From the NCBI RefSeq assembly GCF_000308275.2, contig NZ_HG529490.1, positions 1 through 64,000 on the forward strand: a DNA stretch of 64,000 nucleotides, written 5' to 3'. The translations under genes were made by a program, and so were the position numbers. Source of the stretch: Levyella massiliensis (GTDB lineage: Bacteria > Bacillota > Clostridia > Tissierellales > Peptoniphilaceae). A model generated the notes under the pieces. That model worked only from the letters and a program-made list of their open reading frames with translations. It was not told where the DNA came from and searched no databases. The number at the start of each line of letters is the position of its first letter. Within the stretch, counting starts at the first letter, position 1. Positions 41,458-51,334 of the stretch are shown one piece after another.

Positions 41458-41574
41458 GATTTTAAGCGCCGAGGGGGTTTCCGTCAAGTGGAGTTTACCT
41501 GACATTAACAAGCCGTCGGCGTTTTCTCGGGCAAGCAAAGGCGCCTTGTGGCAAAATAGAAGGGGAGGGAAGAG

Positions 41575-42726
41575 ATGACACAATGGACGATACACGCGAC
41601 GGCGGCCTTCGGATTGGAGGCGGTCGTGCGGCGACAATGTGAAGCGCTGGGATTCGGACCTTGCCAGGTGGAAGCAGGACATGTGCTGTTTCCGGGATCG
41701 CTTACGACAATGCAAAAAGCAAATTTGTATCTGGCAAGCGCCGATCGGGTGCTGCTGGAGGTGGGGCGCTTTCCAACGGAGAGCTTTGAGAGCTTGTTTG
41801 ATGCCGTCGCGGCAATGGATTGGGCGGAGATTTTGCCGGAAAACGCGCGCTTTCCCGTACGCGCCAGGACGGTGAAGTCCAAGTTGGCCTCGCCTTCGGA
41901 TGTACAGAAAATTGTGAAAAAGGCCATCGTGACGTCTCTCCAAAAGCGGTATGCGATCGGCCATTTTCCTGAAGACGGCGCATTATTTCCCATCGATGTG
42001 ACCATTCGCCACGACGAATGCGTGGTGTGTTTGGATACAACCGGTGAGGGCTTGTTCAAGCGAGGCTATCGCCGGGAAAAAGGCGGAGCACCGCTGAAAG
42101 AGACGCTGGCAGCAGCGTTGGTGGACTTGAGCGTGTGGACGCCGGACCGAGCGTTTGCGGATGTCTTTTGCGGTTCGGGTACGATTGTGATTGAAGCCGC
42201 GCGGAAGGCACGAGGCATTGCACCGGGGCTGGATCGCTCCTTTTTATTTATGGATTGGCCGTGGGCGGACGCAGAAGGCTATAAGAAGTTGCGTCGGCAG
42301 GCGATGGGCCAAATTCGCATGGATTTAAAGACGGAGATGTTGGGTTTTGATATCGATCCGGCGATGGTAAGGATTGCGAAGCGCAACGCGGAGGAAGCGG
42401 GTGTAGCCGATATGGTGCATTTCCTATGCCGCGACATGCGGGAAGTGGGCTTGCAGGAGAATTTCGGTGTGATGATTTCGAATCCGCCCTATGGGAAGCG
42501 CTTGGAACCGGAAGAAGGCGTTAGAGAGTTGATGGAAAGTTTTGCCACAAGGTTTTTAAACTTGCGCAGTTGGTCGATCTATTTGCTGACGGCGATGCAA
42601 GAGTTTGAGAGCATCGCTTGGCAAAAGGCAGGAAAAAAGGCAACCCGGCGGCGTAAATTGTTTAACGGCGGGGAAGAAACCACATACTATCAGTTTGTCG
42701 GTCCGGACCCGAAATTATTCCGATAA
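41575..42726 (+). CDS. THUMP-domain RNA methyltransferase (RlmL/YpsC type)
   Basis: The protein has an N-terminal ferredoxin-like and THUMP region (to about residue 155; FPVRARTVKSKLASPSDVQKI at 93-113), and a Rossmann methyltransferase domain. The SAM loop DVFCGSGTIVIEAA is near residue 196, and the N6/N2 catalytic motif NPPYGKRL near 303. This matches the RlmL-like group that modifies guanine N2 in 23S rRNA; the exact site is not certain. Length 383 fits YpsC. It is divergent from feoA and followed by the phosphatase gene after 48 bases. Confidence 0.88.
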   Translation: MTQWTIHATAAFGLEAVVRRQCEALGFGPCQVEAGHVLFPGSLTTMQKANLYLASADRVLLEVGRFPTESFESLFDAVAAMDWAEILPENARFPVRARTVKSKLASPSDVQKIVKKAIVTSLQKRYAIGHFPEDGALFPIDVTIRHDECVVCLDTTGEGLFKRGYRREKGGAPLKETLAAALVDLSVWTPDRAFADVFCGSGTIVIEAARKARGIAPGLDRSFLFMDWPWADAEGYKKLRRQAMGQIRMDLKTEMLGFDIDPAMVRIAKRNAEEAGVADMVHFLCRDMREVGLQENFGVMISNPPYGKRLEPEEGVRELMESFATRFLNLRSWSIYLLTAMQEFESIAWQKAGKKATRRRKLFNGGEETTYYQFVGPDPKLFR

Positions 42727-42774
42727 AGTGCTGTTATGGTAAGATAGGAAGCGGAGAAGGCAAGGAGGGAGCCT

Positions 42775-43866
42775 ATGAAAAACAAGACAACCGAGCAAGC
42801 ATCCTTTCTTACCGAAACCGCTATTTTAAATGCCATGGAGGATTACGTCCGCATTGTGGACCGCCGTGGAAGAATACTATTTGAAAATGAAAGTTTAAAG
42901 CGTTTTGATCAATCGGAAAGCAAGGGGAGACCCATTTTCCCACTTTCCACTGCTACGGGTCCGTTTTTGGAAAAGACCATGACCATGACGGAATTTTGTG
43001 TGGCAGGGCATGTTTTTTCGGTGATGAATTCCCCCATGTATCAGGACGGGGAGGTAAACGCCGTTATTCAGGTATTTCGTGACACAACCATTCAGAACAA
43101 CATCACCGTGCAGCTGATGAATGTGAATCGTAAATTGCACAAGGAGATTAAGCTCGCGCGTACGATTCAGACCAAGATGTTGCCGCGCATGACGGGCTTC
43201 GGATCACTGCGGTTCGATTACGCGTATCTTCCCACCGAAGAACTTTCTGGAGATTTCTTTGATTTCATTCCGCTTGGCCAGGGAAGATTGGGCTTTTATA
43301 TTTCTGATGTCGTCGGACATGGGGTATCTGCCTCTATCTTAACGATGTTCGTGCGTCAAACCATGCGTTCGATTTTGGAAGAGGAAAAGATGCGGGAGCC
43401 GTCAAAGGTGCTCGGCACGCTGCGCGATCGCTTTTTGGAAATTCACATGGATGAAGGACAGTATTTTTCTCTGTTCTATGCAGTGTTTGATACAAAAAAT
43501 CATCTCTTGACGTATGCCAATGCCGGACATAACTGCTTGCCCATGGTGGAACAGGATGGCAACTTGGAGTATTTGAACGCTTCTGGGCGTCTTATTTCCT
43601 CTCTTGCGATCAAAGAGTATACCTATAGCGAACACAGCCGTCCGGTGAAAGAAGGCGACCGTTTCCTCTTTTATACGGATGGCGCGGTAGAAGCCAAAAA
43701 TGCGGCAGGAACGGAATATGGCGAAGAAAATTTGGAGCGACTCTTACTGAAGGGGCGTTCGAATACCTTACAAACGATTGTGCGCGATCTGCGTCACTAT
43801 ACGGGAGAGCAACTCCGGGACGATATCGCGATAGTATATGTAGAAAATCAAAGGAGGAAGGCATGA
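42775..43866 (+). CDS. PAS-PP2C (SpoIIE/RsbU-type) serine phosphatase
   Basis: A PAS-like sensor (about residues 15-110; [24 protein letters not shown]) is followed by a PP2C-type phosphatase: RTIQTKMLP near 131, metal-binding ELSGDFFDF near 154 and [11 protein letters not shown] near 178, then YANAGHN, GAVEAK and DDIAIVYV at the end. Such proteins dephosphorylate anti-anti-sigma factors in partner-switching stress pathways; no partner genes are beside it. No membrane segment is seen. AAGGAGGGAG precedes the ATG. It overlaps pgi by 4 bases (ATGA). Confidence 0.85.
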   Translation: MKNKTTEQASFLTETAILNAMEDYVRIVDRRGRILFENESLKRFDQSESKGRPIFPLSTATGPFLEKTMTMTEFCVAGHVFSVMNSPMYQDGEVNAVIQVFRDTTIQNNITVQLMNVNRKLHKEIKLARTIQTKMLPRMTGFGSLRFDYAYLPTEELSGDFFDFIPLGQGRLGFYISDVVGHGVSASILTMFVRQTMRSILEEEKMREPSKVLGTLRDRFLEIHMDEGQYFSLFYAVFDTKNHLLTYANAGHNCLPMVEQDGNLEYLNASGRLISSLAIKEYTYSEHSRPVKEGDRFLFYTDGAVEAKNAAGTEYGEENLERLLLKGRSNTLQTIVRDLRHYTGEQLRDDIAIVYVENQRRKA

Positions 43867-45149
43867 AGCTGGATGTCTCACAAGCAAGCCAACCGAAAGC
43901 GCTGGCCGATAAAAAAGAAGTGGTGTTGAAGGCACTGGAGACGTTGGTTGGTAAAACCGGTGCAGGCAATGATTTTCTGGGCTGGGTGGATTGGCCGGAA
44001 CAATACGATAAAAATGAATACGCCCGTATTAAGGACGCAGCCATGCGCATTCGTGAAGAGGTGGAAGCTCTGGTCGTTATCGGTATCGGCGGGTCATACC
44101 TCGGCGCACGTGCCGTGATTGAGGCACTTTCACCGTCGTATGACCGAAAAGGGCCGGAAATTCTCTTTGCCGGTAATCACTTGAGCGCACAGGAAATGGC
44201 CGAATTATTGGCGTATCTGCGAGGAAAGAGATTTGCCATCAATGTGATTTCCAAGTCCGGCACGACGACGGAACCGGCCATTGCGTTTCGCCATTGCAAG
44301 GCGCTACTCGAAGAAACGGTGGGAAAAGAGAAAGCCAAATCGCTCATTTTTGCCACAACGGATCGGGCGCGCGGCGCATTAAAGACATTGGCGGATTCCG
44401 AAGGCTACGAAACCTTTGTTGTACCGGACGATATCGGCGGTCGATTCACGGTGTTAACGGCCGTGGGACTCTTGCCCATCGCCTGTGCGGGTATTGATAC
44501 GGACGCCTTATTTGAAGGGGCACGCCGTATGCGAAGCATTGCCTTACAATCCGATTTCGAGAAGAATCCGGCGCTGCAATATGCGGCGTCGCGACTGGCG
44601 CAGATGGATGCCGGCAAGAGCATTGAAATTTTGGTTTGCTATGAACCGAAAATGCGCTATATGCAGGAATGGTGGAAGCAGCTGGCGGGCGAAAGTGAAG
44701 GAAAAGACGGAAAGGGCCTTTTCCCGGCTTCCGTGGGCAACACAACGGATCTGCATTCCCTCGGACAGTGGATTCAGGAAGGTCCGCGCATTCATTTTGA
44801 GACCGTGCTGTGGTTTGATGAAGCGGCTAACGATGTCAAGATCCCCGGCGATGCGGAGAATTTAGACGGCTTGAATTACTTGGCGGGCAAGACCATGCAT
44901 TACGTGAACGAGCAGGCGATGCTGGCTACGAAAAAAGCGCATGTGGACGGCGGCGTGCCCAATCATCTGTTGCGCTTCGAGCGTTTGGATGCGGAGCAAA
45001 TCGGTGAATTGCTGTATTTCTTTGAGGTGGTGATCGGCGTGTCGGGCTATGCGGCGGGGGTGAATCCGTTCAATCAGCCGGGTGTCGAATATTATAAGAA
45101 GAATATGTTTCATTTATTAGGAAAGCCGGGATTTGAAACCCTGGCGTAA
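43863..45149 (+). CDS. pgi: Glucose-6-phosphate isomerase
   Basis: It interconverts glucose and fructose 6-phosphates. The SIS-type [11 protein letters not shown] near residue 75 and [11 protein letters not shown] near 130, [14 protein letters not shown] near 193 and the C-terminal NPFNQPGVE confirm the family. Length 428 is a little below other Firmicute Pgi (about 450). It is coupled to the phosphatase gene by ATGA, and followed by deoD after 9 bases. Confidence 0.95.
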   Translation: MKLDVSQASQPKALADKKEVVLKALETLVGKTGAGNDFLGWVDWPEQYDKNEYARIKDAAMRIREEVEALVVIGIGGSYLGARAVIEALSPSYDRKGPEILFAGNHLSAQEMAELLAYLRGKRFAINVISKSGTTTEPAIAFRHCKALLEETVGKEKAKSLIFATTDRARGALKTLADSEGYETFVVPDDIGGRFTVLTAVGLLPIACAGIDTDALFEGARRMRSIALQSDFEKNPALQYAASRLAQMDAGKSIEILVCYEPKMRYMQEWWKQLAGESEGKDGKGLFPASVGNTTDLHSLGQWIQEGPRIHFETVLWFDEAANDVKIPGDAENLDGLNYLAGKTMHYVNEQAMLATKKAHVDGGVPNHLLRFERLDAEQIGELLYFFEVVIGVSGYAAGVNPFNQPGVEYYKKNMFHLLGKPGFETLA

Positions 45150-45158
45150 GGAGGAACA

Positions 45159-45866
45159 ATGGCAACCCCACACATCGGAGCGGAAAAAGGGGATATTGCA
45201 GAAAAAATTCTATTGCCTGGTGATCCCTTGCGTGCGCGCTTCATTGCTGAGAATTATTTGGAGGCGCCGGTTGCATTTAATAGTGTGCGCAACATGCTGG
45301 GCTATACCGGTACCTATCGCGGTGAGCCGGTTTCCGTCATGGGAACGGGCATGGGTATACCATCGCTATCGATCTATGCCTACGAACTGATCCATGCGTT
45401 TGGCGTGAAGCGTTTGATTCGCGTGGGTTCGGCGGGGGCGTTGCAGAAGGATCTGAAGCTGTACGATATCGTGCTGGCCCAAGGCGCTTGCACGGATTCG
45501 AACGTAGCCTTTCAGTATGACTTGAAGGGAACCTACTCGGCCATTGCTTCATGGGATTTGCTGGCAAAGGCGGCAGAAATGGCGAAAGAACAGGGGAAGA
45601 CGGTGCATGTGGGAAATGTCTTTTCCACGGATGTCTTTTATAATCCTTTGAACAGCGAACAGCACCATTTTGAAAAATGGGCGGGCATGGGTTGTTTGGC
45701 ACAGGAAATGGAAGCGTATGCGCTTTATGCCGTAGCCGCGGCTGCGGGAGCGGAAGCGTTGGCTATATTGACGATTTCAGACTCCATGGTATCGGGAGAA
45801 GAAACGACGGCGGAGGAACGCCAGAACAGTTTTCATGCAATGATGCAGCTGGCGCTCGCTATCTAG
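45159..45866 (+). CDS. deoD: Purine nucleoside phosphorylase (DeoD type)
   Basis: The enzyme cleaves purine (deoxy)nucleosides with phosphate. The signature [17 protein letters not shown] near residue 18, [14 protein letters not shown] near 66, RVGSAGAL, and the catalytic [11 protein letters not shown] with [16 protein letters not shown] at the C-terminal side are present; the aspartate in SDS is the N7 acid. Length 235 fits the hexameric DeoD. AAGGAGG precedes the ATG. Confidence 0.95.
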   Translation: MATPHIGAEKGDIAEKILLPGDPLRARFIAENYLEAPVAFNSVRNMLGYTGTYRGEPVSVMGTGMGIPSLSIYAYELIHAFGVKRLIRVGSAGALQKDLKLYDIVLAQGACTDSNVAFQYDLKGTYSAIASWDLLAKAAEMAKEQGKTVHVGNVFSTDVFYNPLNSEQHHFEKWAGMGCLAQEMEAYALYAVAAAAGAEALAILTISDSMVSGEETTAEERQNSFHAMMQLALAI

Positions 45867-45896
45867 AGAATGAGCATGCGATAGAAAGAGGAAACT

Positions 45897-46559
45897 ATGC
45901 AGATCAATCGGATGATCGATCACACGTTACTGAAACCGGAAGCACAGCCGGAAGAAATTGAAAAATTGTGTGTGGAAGCGTTGCAGTATCACTTCTGGTC
46001 TTGCTGCGTGAACAGCTCTTTTGTGGCGCAGGTACACGGAAGACTCGCCGGTTCGGATGTAAAGACCTGTTGTGTCGTGGGCTTCCCCCTTGGCGCCATG
46101 TCTACACTGGCTAAGGCGGCAGAAGCACGCGATGCCGTAGCCAATGGTGCGGATGAAATTGATATGGTGATTCATATCGGCGCCTTAAAGCGCGGCGATA
46201 CGGAATATGTACGAGAGGATATTGCCCAGGTGAAGAAGGCTTGCGGCAATCGGACACTGAAAGTCATCTTGGAAACCTGTCTGTTGACGGATGAAGAGAA
46301 AAGCTTGGGTTGTGCGTTAGCCATTCAGGCGGGCGCCGATTTTGTCAAAACGTCGACGGGCTTTTCGACGGGCGGCGCGACGGTGGAAGACGTACGTCTC
46401 ATGAAGGACGCTGTGGGCGACAGCGCCGAAGTGAAGGCGTCGGGCGGCATTCATACGGCCGAGGAGGCTTTAGCTCTGATCAAAGCAGGCGCGACGCGCA
46501 TTGGAGCCAGTGCCGGCATTGCCATTGTGGAAGGTATGCCCAAAGAAGACGCTCAATAG
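45897..46559 (+). CDS. deoC: Deoxyribose-phosphate aldolase
   Basis: DeoC splits deoxyribose 5-phosphate to acetaldehyde and glyceraldehyde 3-phosphate. Motifs DHTLLKPEA near residue 6, VVGFPLGA near 62, KVILETCLL near 122 and the Schiff-base lysine in DFVKTSTGFS near 147-156 are visible. With DeoD it completes the use of deoxynucleosides (phosphopentomutase is not seen here). Length 220 is standard. Confidence 0.95.
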   Translation: MQINRMIDHTLLKPEAQPEEIEKLCVEALQYHFWSCCVNSSFVAQVHGRLAGSDVKTCCVVGFPLGAMSTLAKAAEARDAVANGADEIDMVIHIGALKRGDTEYVREDIAQVKKACGNRTLKVILETCLLTDEEKSLGCALAIQAGADFVKTSTGFSTGGATVEDVRLMKDAVGDSAEVKASGGIHTAEEALALIKAGATRIGASAGIAIVEGMPKEDAQ

Positions 46560-46593
46560 CAGCGCCTCCGGACGAAGCGAAAATGAGGCAGAC

Positions 46594-47061
46594 ATGCATC
46601 GCAAAGAAGAGGTACAGTTACTCAACATGATCCTATTGCAACGCGACAATGGGGACGTGTTGGTCTTGGATAAAGTGCGCAAAGAGGGCTGGGAAGGGCT
46701 CACCTTTCCCGGCGGAAAGGTGGAACCGGAGGAAAGCTTGTTGGATTCTGCGCGTCGTGAGGCGTGGGAGGAAACGGGATTACGTACCGGTGCCATGACC
46801 TTTGTCGGTGCGGTGCACTGGCTCCATCCACAAGAAAAATTTCGACAAGTGGGGCTACTGTATCGTTGCGAAGAGTTTACCGGCACCGTTGTAGAAAGCG
46901 ACGAAGGAACGCTGCAGTGGATGCCTTTTGACGACTTTTTGGCCACGGAACCAAAGAGCCTTTGTATGGAGGAAATATTAGAGATTTATCAGGGCCATGC
47001 GCGCGAAGTATTGATTGAAATGCACGGCAATGAAAAAGGGAACGTGACATTCATACCATAG
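46594..47061 (+). CDS. Nudix hydrolase (MutT/8-oxo-dGTP type)
   Basis: The Nudix box GGKVEPEESLLDSARREAWE then ETGL is complete, with all four conserved glutamates. GWEGLTFPGG just before it fits the MutT/YtkD-like 8-oxo-dGTP group, but other nucleotide diphosphate substrates are possible. I choose ATG 46594 with GAGG upstream, giving 155 residues; the frame continues upstream into deoC (from 46501) without similarity. It lies 34 bases after deoC and 25 bases before the Sir2 gene. Confidence 0.85.
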   Translation: MHRKEEVQLLNMILLQRDNGDVLVLDKVRKEGWEGLTFPGGKVEPEESLLDSARREAWEETGLRTGAMTFVGAVHWLHPQEKFRQVGLLYRCEEFTGTVVESDEGTLQWMPFDDFLATEPKSLCMEEILEIYQGHAREVLIEMHGNEKGNVTFIP

Positions 47062-47086
47062 AAAATTCGATAAGAAGGGAGCGCAA

Positions 47087-47830
47087 ATGGAAGCACAAGA
47101 AGCCATGCAACAAGCAAGAGAATGGGTGCAGAACAGCTCGAACATCGTATTTTTCGGCGGCGCAGGTGTTTCTACCGCTTCCGGCATTCCGGATTTTCGA
47201 TCGGAAAACGGCCTGTATCACACCATGAAGCGCGAGCATTCTCCCGAATATTATTTTAGTCACGAATTTAGCGTCGAAGATCCCGACGGCTTTGCGGATT
47301 TTGCACGCGAGTGCATTGATAGTTATCAAGTGGAGCCGAGCGGAGCGCACCTGGCCTTAGCAGAACTGGAGCGACAGGGCAAGCTGCAGGCCGTGATTAC
47401 GCAAAATATCGATTCCCTGCATCAGCGTGCCGGCAGTCGGCGTGTCTATGAAGTGCACGGCAACATGGCACGAATTTTATGTCCCGCCTGCGGTTATCAA
47501 ATGCCGACAGACGAATTTATGCAAAAGAAAGGGCACGTTGCGTGCCCGAAGTGTGGTAAAACCATGCGTCCCGACGTGGTGCTATATGGCGAGGCTCTGC
47601 CCGAAGATGTATTTATGGGGGCACTGCGGGCGATTTCTCAGGCGGAAACCCTCATTGTAGGCGGTACGTCTCTTGTGGTGTATCCGGCGGCGGGACTCAT
47701 TCAATACTATCGTGGGCATCATTTTATTTTAATCAACCAGGAGCCGACGCCTGCGGACGGGCAGGCGAATATTGCTCTTCATGGCAATATCGCTGAGATT
47801 TTACCCGCTCTGGTACGCTCGGAGGCTTAA
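47087..47830 (+). CDS. NAD-dependent protein deacylase, Sir2 family
   Basis: The enzyme removes acyl groups from lysine using NAD. GGAGVSTASGIPDFRS near residue 22 and TQNIDSLHQRAG near 105 hold the NAD site, with the catalytic His in VYEVHGN near 123. Zinc is bound by CPAC near 132 and CPKC near 151. VLYGEALP and GGTSLVVYP follow. At 247 residues it is a standard CobB. AAGGGAG precedes the ATG. It overlaps or abuts the long frame of dnaE but not the chosen dnaE start. Confidence 0.92.
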   Translation: MEAQEAMQQAREWVQNSSNIVFFGGAGVSTASGIPDFRSENGLYHTMKREHSPEYYFSHEFSVEDPDGFADFARECIDSYQVEPSGAHLALAELERQGKLQAVITQNIDSLHQRAGSRRVYEVHGNMARILCPACGYQMPTDEFMQKKGHVACPKCGKTMRPDVVLYGEALPEDVFMGALRAISQAETLIVGGTSLVVYPAAGLIQYYRGHHFILINQEPTPADGQANIALHGNIAEILPALVRSEA

Positions 47831-47889
47831 TGTGTCCCGTTGGCGGGACTTCTATAGAAACACAGGTCATGAAGCAGAGAGGAGGAATC

Positions 47890-50800
47890 GTGGCTTTTAC
47901 ACACCTCCATTTACATACTCAATACAGTTTGCTGGATGGCTTTTGCCGCATTGATCGCCTGATGGACGCGGTGCGCGAGGGCGGCATGGATGCCGTGGCC
48001 ATTACGGACCATGGCAATATGTTTGGCGCTATTCAATTTTATAAAGCGGCCAAGGAAGCGGGCATTCATCCCATTCTGGGCTGTGAAATTTATGTGGCGG
48101 ACGATCATCTGGATCGCCAGGATCGCGGTCGTTACCATTTAGTGTTATTGGCGGAAACGGAAGAAGGCTATCACAATCTGATGAAAATCGTCTCTACCGG
48201 CTGGGTGGAGGGCTTTTATTATAAGCCGCGCGTGGATTATGCCGTTTTGCGGGCACACCATGAGGGCATTATTGCGCTTTCTGCCTGTCTGGCAGGGGAG
48301 TGCGCGCAGCGTGCTTTGGATAGCGATTATGCCGTCGCACGGGATACGGCGCTTCGCTATGAGGCGCTTTTCGGTAAGGATAATTTTTTCTTGGAAGTGC
48401 AGAATCATGCTATGCGTGAGGAAGCCCAGGTGGCACGCGTGTTTCGTCGTATTCACGAAGAGACGGGCATCGGTCTTGTGGCCACGAACGATTGCCATTA
48501 CTTAAGAAAAGAGGATGCAACAGCGCATGATGTGCTCTTATGCATCCAGACGGGCGCTACGCTGCAACAGGAAAAGCGCATGCGCTTTCCGAACGATTCT
48601 TTTTATTTGAAATCGCCGGAGGAAATGGAAGAGATTCTCGGCGACTACGACGGAGCCATTGAAAACACGGAACGCATTGCCAAGCGTTGCCAAGTGGAAA
48701 TTCGCTTCCATGAACCGCATTTACCGAATTTCGAAGTTCCAAACGGTGAAGAGCATGAGGCGTTTTTGCGTCGCTTAGTCGCGAAGGGGCTGGCGGAGCG
48801 CTATCCCGATAACGATGATGCCGTGGCGCGTGCAGAGCATGAGCTGGATGTCATCAGTTCCATGGGCTTTGTGGATTATTTTTTGATCGTCTCCGATTTT
48901 GTGCATTTTGCAAAGAAAAACGGCATTGCCGTCGGGCCGGGGCGTGGATCAGCGGCAGGCTCCATCGTGGCGTATGCGCTGGGCATCACCGGCATTGATC
49001 CGCTGCGTTTCGATCTTCTCTTTGAACGCTTTTTGAATCCGGAGCGCGTATCCATGCCGGATATTGATATTGATTTTGATGATGTGCGCCGTGAAGAAGT
49101 GATTGAATACGTGAAGCGTCGCTATGGGAGCGAAAAAGTGGCACAAATTGTCACGTTTGGCACGCTGGCGGCAAAGATGGCCATCCGCGATGTCGGGCGT
49201 GTGTTGGATATTCCGTTGGCTACGGTGGATCGCATTGCGAAGGCCGTACCGGACGGCATTAAAATGACCCTCGACCGCGCGCTTAAAGAGAGTCCGGAGT
49301 TTCGCGCGCTTTATCAGGAAAATGAAACCGCTCACCGCTTAATTGATCTGGCACATGCCATTGAGGGGATGCCTCGCCATACCTCAACCCATGCGGCCGG
49401 CGTACTCATTGCCGGGGAGGCGGTGGAAAATCTCGTGCCGCTGTCGACGAGCAGCGGTCAGGTAACCACGCAGTACAATATGACGGAGCTCGAGGAATTG
49501 GGCCTCTTGAAGATGGATTTTTTGGGGCTTCGCAACTTAACTGTCATACAGGATGCATTAGACATGGTGGAGGCGCGGACGGGGAGCCGTCCGGATTTGG
49601 ATCAAATGGATCTCAACGATCCGCAGGTGCTGGCGCTCTTTCACAAGGCGGATACGGTAGGACTGTTCCAGTTTGAATCACCGGGGATGCGTCGCTTTTT
49701 GTCGCAATTGAAGCCGACGCGCTTTGAGGATTTGGTGGCAGCTAATGCGCTTTTCCGACCGGGCCCGATGGAACAAATTCCGACCTATGTGGAAGCACGG
49801 CATAATCCTACGCTCGTGCATTATTTGGATCCATCGCTGGAGCCGATCTTGCATAATACCTACGGCGTCATCGTGTACCAGGAGCAGGTCATGCAAATCG
49901 TGCAGCAACTGGCGGGCTATACCCTCGGGGGGGCAGATAATCTACGCCGCGCGATGTCCAAGAAAAAGATGGCAGTGATGGAGGAGAATCGACGGACCTT
50001 TGTGCAGGGTAAACCGGCGGATGCCGATTCTCCCGCAATAGACGGTTGTGTGGCACGCGGCATTCCTGCTGATGTGGCCAATGAAATCTACGATCAGATG
50101 ATCGCTTTTGCAAAATATGCCTTTAATAAATCCCACTCGGTGGCGTATTCCTATTTGGCGATGCAAACGGGATATTTGAAGTGCTACTATCCTTGTGAAT
50201 ATTATGCGGCGCTTCTCACGAGCGTGATGGGCGATTTTTCGAAGATGGCGCTCTATATCAAAGAGGCAGAGCGCATCGGCGTGGAATTGTTGCCACCGGA
50301 TGTGAATCGTTCCTTTGCAAAATTTTCCGTCGAGGATGGGAAGATGCGCTTCGGATTGCTTGGGATTAAGCATGTTGGGACAGGCATTGTGGAAGCCACG
50401 GTTAAAGGACGTGAAGAGGGAGAGTACACGTCGCTCGAAGAATATTTGCGACGAGTGTCGGTTGTGGATCGGACGGCGCTCAATCGCAAGGCGGTGGAAA
50501 GTCTGATTTACGCGGGAGCGCTGGATAGCTTTGGTGTGCCGCGTGCGCAGATGATGGCGGATCTGGAGATGTCGCTTGCGGGCATTCAAAATGCGCGCCG
50601 ACAAAATCTCAGCGGCCAGCAATCGCTTTTTGGTACGTTCCCGGATCTGGAAACGCCGAGCAGTTGGACCTCCCGTCGCTTGCCGGAATATCCGCAGCCG
50701 CAGAAGTTGGCCTATGAGAAGGAAGTGCTGGGCATCTATCTTTCCGGGCATCCCTTTGCGCCCTATGAGGCGGATTTTGCACCGTACCGCAATTTTACGA

Positions 50801-51318
50801 CGGAGGAGCTGCTGGAGACGGAAAATATGGCTGCGCTGGATAATCGTAAGGTGCGCTTTGCGGGGCTTGTGCGCGGGAAGCGCGATTTGCTGACAAAGAA
50901 GCAGGAAGCCATGTGCTTTTTGGAGGTAGAAGATCGTACAGGCAGTCTGCGTTGCGTGGTATTTCCGCGTGTCTATGCGACCTATCGCGAACGCATTCAT
51001 ATGGAGCGGCCGCTGCTGTTGAGCGGCACCTTGCAGGTGCGTGACGATGAGGTGAATCTTTTAGTGGACACGATTCTGGCCGCCGAGGATTTACCGAAAT
51101 CCACGCTGTATGTCCGCATGCGCTCGGATGAGAAAGATAAATTTTCCGCCTTGCAGTCTATTTTTACACAATATCCGGGAAAACTGTCTGTGGTATTCTA
51201 TTTTACGGATCAACAGCGAGCATTTTCGGGGCAACCGGGGTATCATTGTGACGGTTCTCCTGAACTTCTTTCCGCATGTCAGAAGCTTTTGGGACAGGAA
51301 AATGTGGTAATGAAATAA
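47890..51318 (+). CDS. dnaE: DNA polymerase III subunit alpha (DnaE)
   Basis: The enzyme is a C-family replicative polymerase. An N-terminal PHP domain begins FTHLHLHTQYSLLDGF. The palm has GPGRGSAAGS near residue 350 and the metal-binding PDIDIDFDD near 390. Later come the fingers (FNKSHSVAYSYLAMQTGYLK), helix-hairpin-helix and an OB domain (about residues 1000-1050, VRFAGLVRGKRD). GTG 47890 is chosen because AGAGGAGG lies 4-5 bases upstream and family proteins begin at this point; the frame is open to 47830 without similarity. The 1142 residues are normal. Another polymerase, PolC, is expected in Firmicutes but lies outside the window. Confidence 0.95.
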   Translation: MAFTHLHLHTQYSLLDGFCRIDRLMDAVREGGMDAVAITDHGNMFGAIQFYKAAKEAGIHPILGCEIYVADDHLDRQDRGRYHLVLLAETEEGYHNLMKIVSTGWVEGFYYKPRVDYAVLRAHHEGIIALSACLAGECAQRALDSDYAVARDTALRYEALFGKDNFFLEVQNHAMREEAQVARVFRRIHEETGIGLVATNDCHYLRKEDATAHDVLLCIQTGATLQQEKRMRFPNDSFYLKSPEEMEEILGDYDGAIENTERIAKRCQVEIRFHEPHLPNFEVPNGEEHEAFLRRLVAKGLAERYPDNDDAVARAEHELDVISSMGFVDYFLIVSDFVHFAKKNGIAVGPGRGSAAGSIVAYALGITGIDPLRFDLLFERFLNPERVSMPDIDIDFDDVRREEVIEYVKRRYGSEKVAQIVTFGTLAAKMAIRDVGRVLDIPLATVDRIAKAVPDGIKMTLDRALKESPEFRALYQENETAHRLIDLAHAIEGMPRHTSTHAAGVLIAGEAVENLVPLSTSSGQVTTQYNMTELEELGLLKMDFLGLRNLTVIQDALDMVEARTGSRPDLDQMDLNDPQVLALFHKADTVGLFQFESPGMRRFLSQLKPTRFEDLVAANALFRPGPMEQIPTYVEARHNPTLVHYLDPSLEPILHNTYGVIVYQEQVMQIVQQLAGYTLGGADNLRRAMSKKKMAVMEENRRTFVQGKPADADSPAIDGCVARGIPADVANEIYDQMIAFAKYAFNKSHSVAYSYLAMQTGYLKCYYPCEYYAALLTSVMGDFSKMALYIKEAERIGVELLPPDVNRSFAKFSVEDGKMRFGLLGIKHVGTGIVEATVKGREEGEYTSLEEYLRRVSVVDRTALNRKAVESLIYAGALDSFGVPRAQMMADLEMSLAGIQNARRQNLSGQQSLFGTFPDLETPSSWTSRRLPEYPQPQKLAYEKEVLGIYLSGHPFAPYEADFAPYRNFTTEELLETENMAALDNRKVRFAGLVRGKRDLLTKKQEAMCFLEVEDRTGSLRCVVFPRVYATYRERIHMERPLLLSGTLQVRDDEVNLLVDTILAAEDLPKSTLYVRMRSDEKDKFSALQSIFTQYPGKLSVVFYFTDQQRAFSGQPGYHCDGSPELLSACQKLLGQENVVMK

Positions 51319-51334
51319 GGTCGGAGGAGGCATT

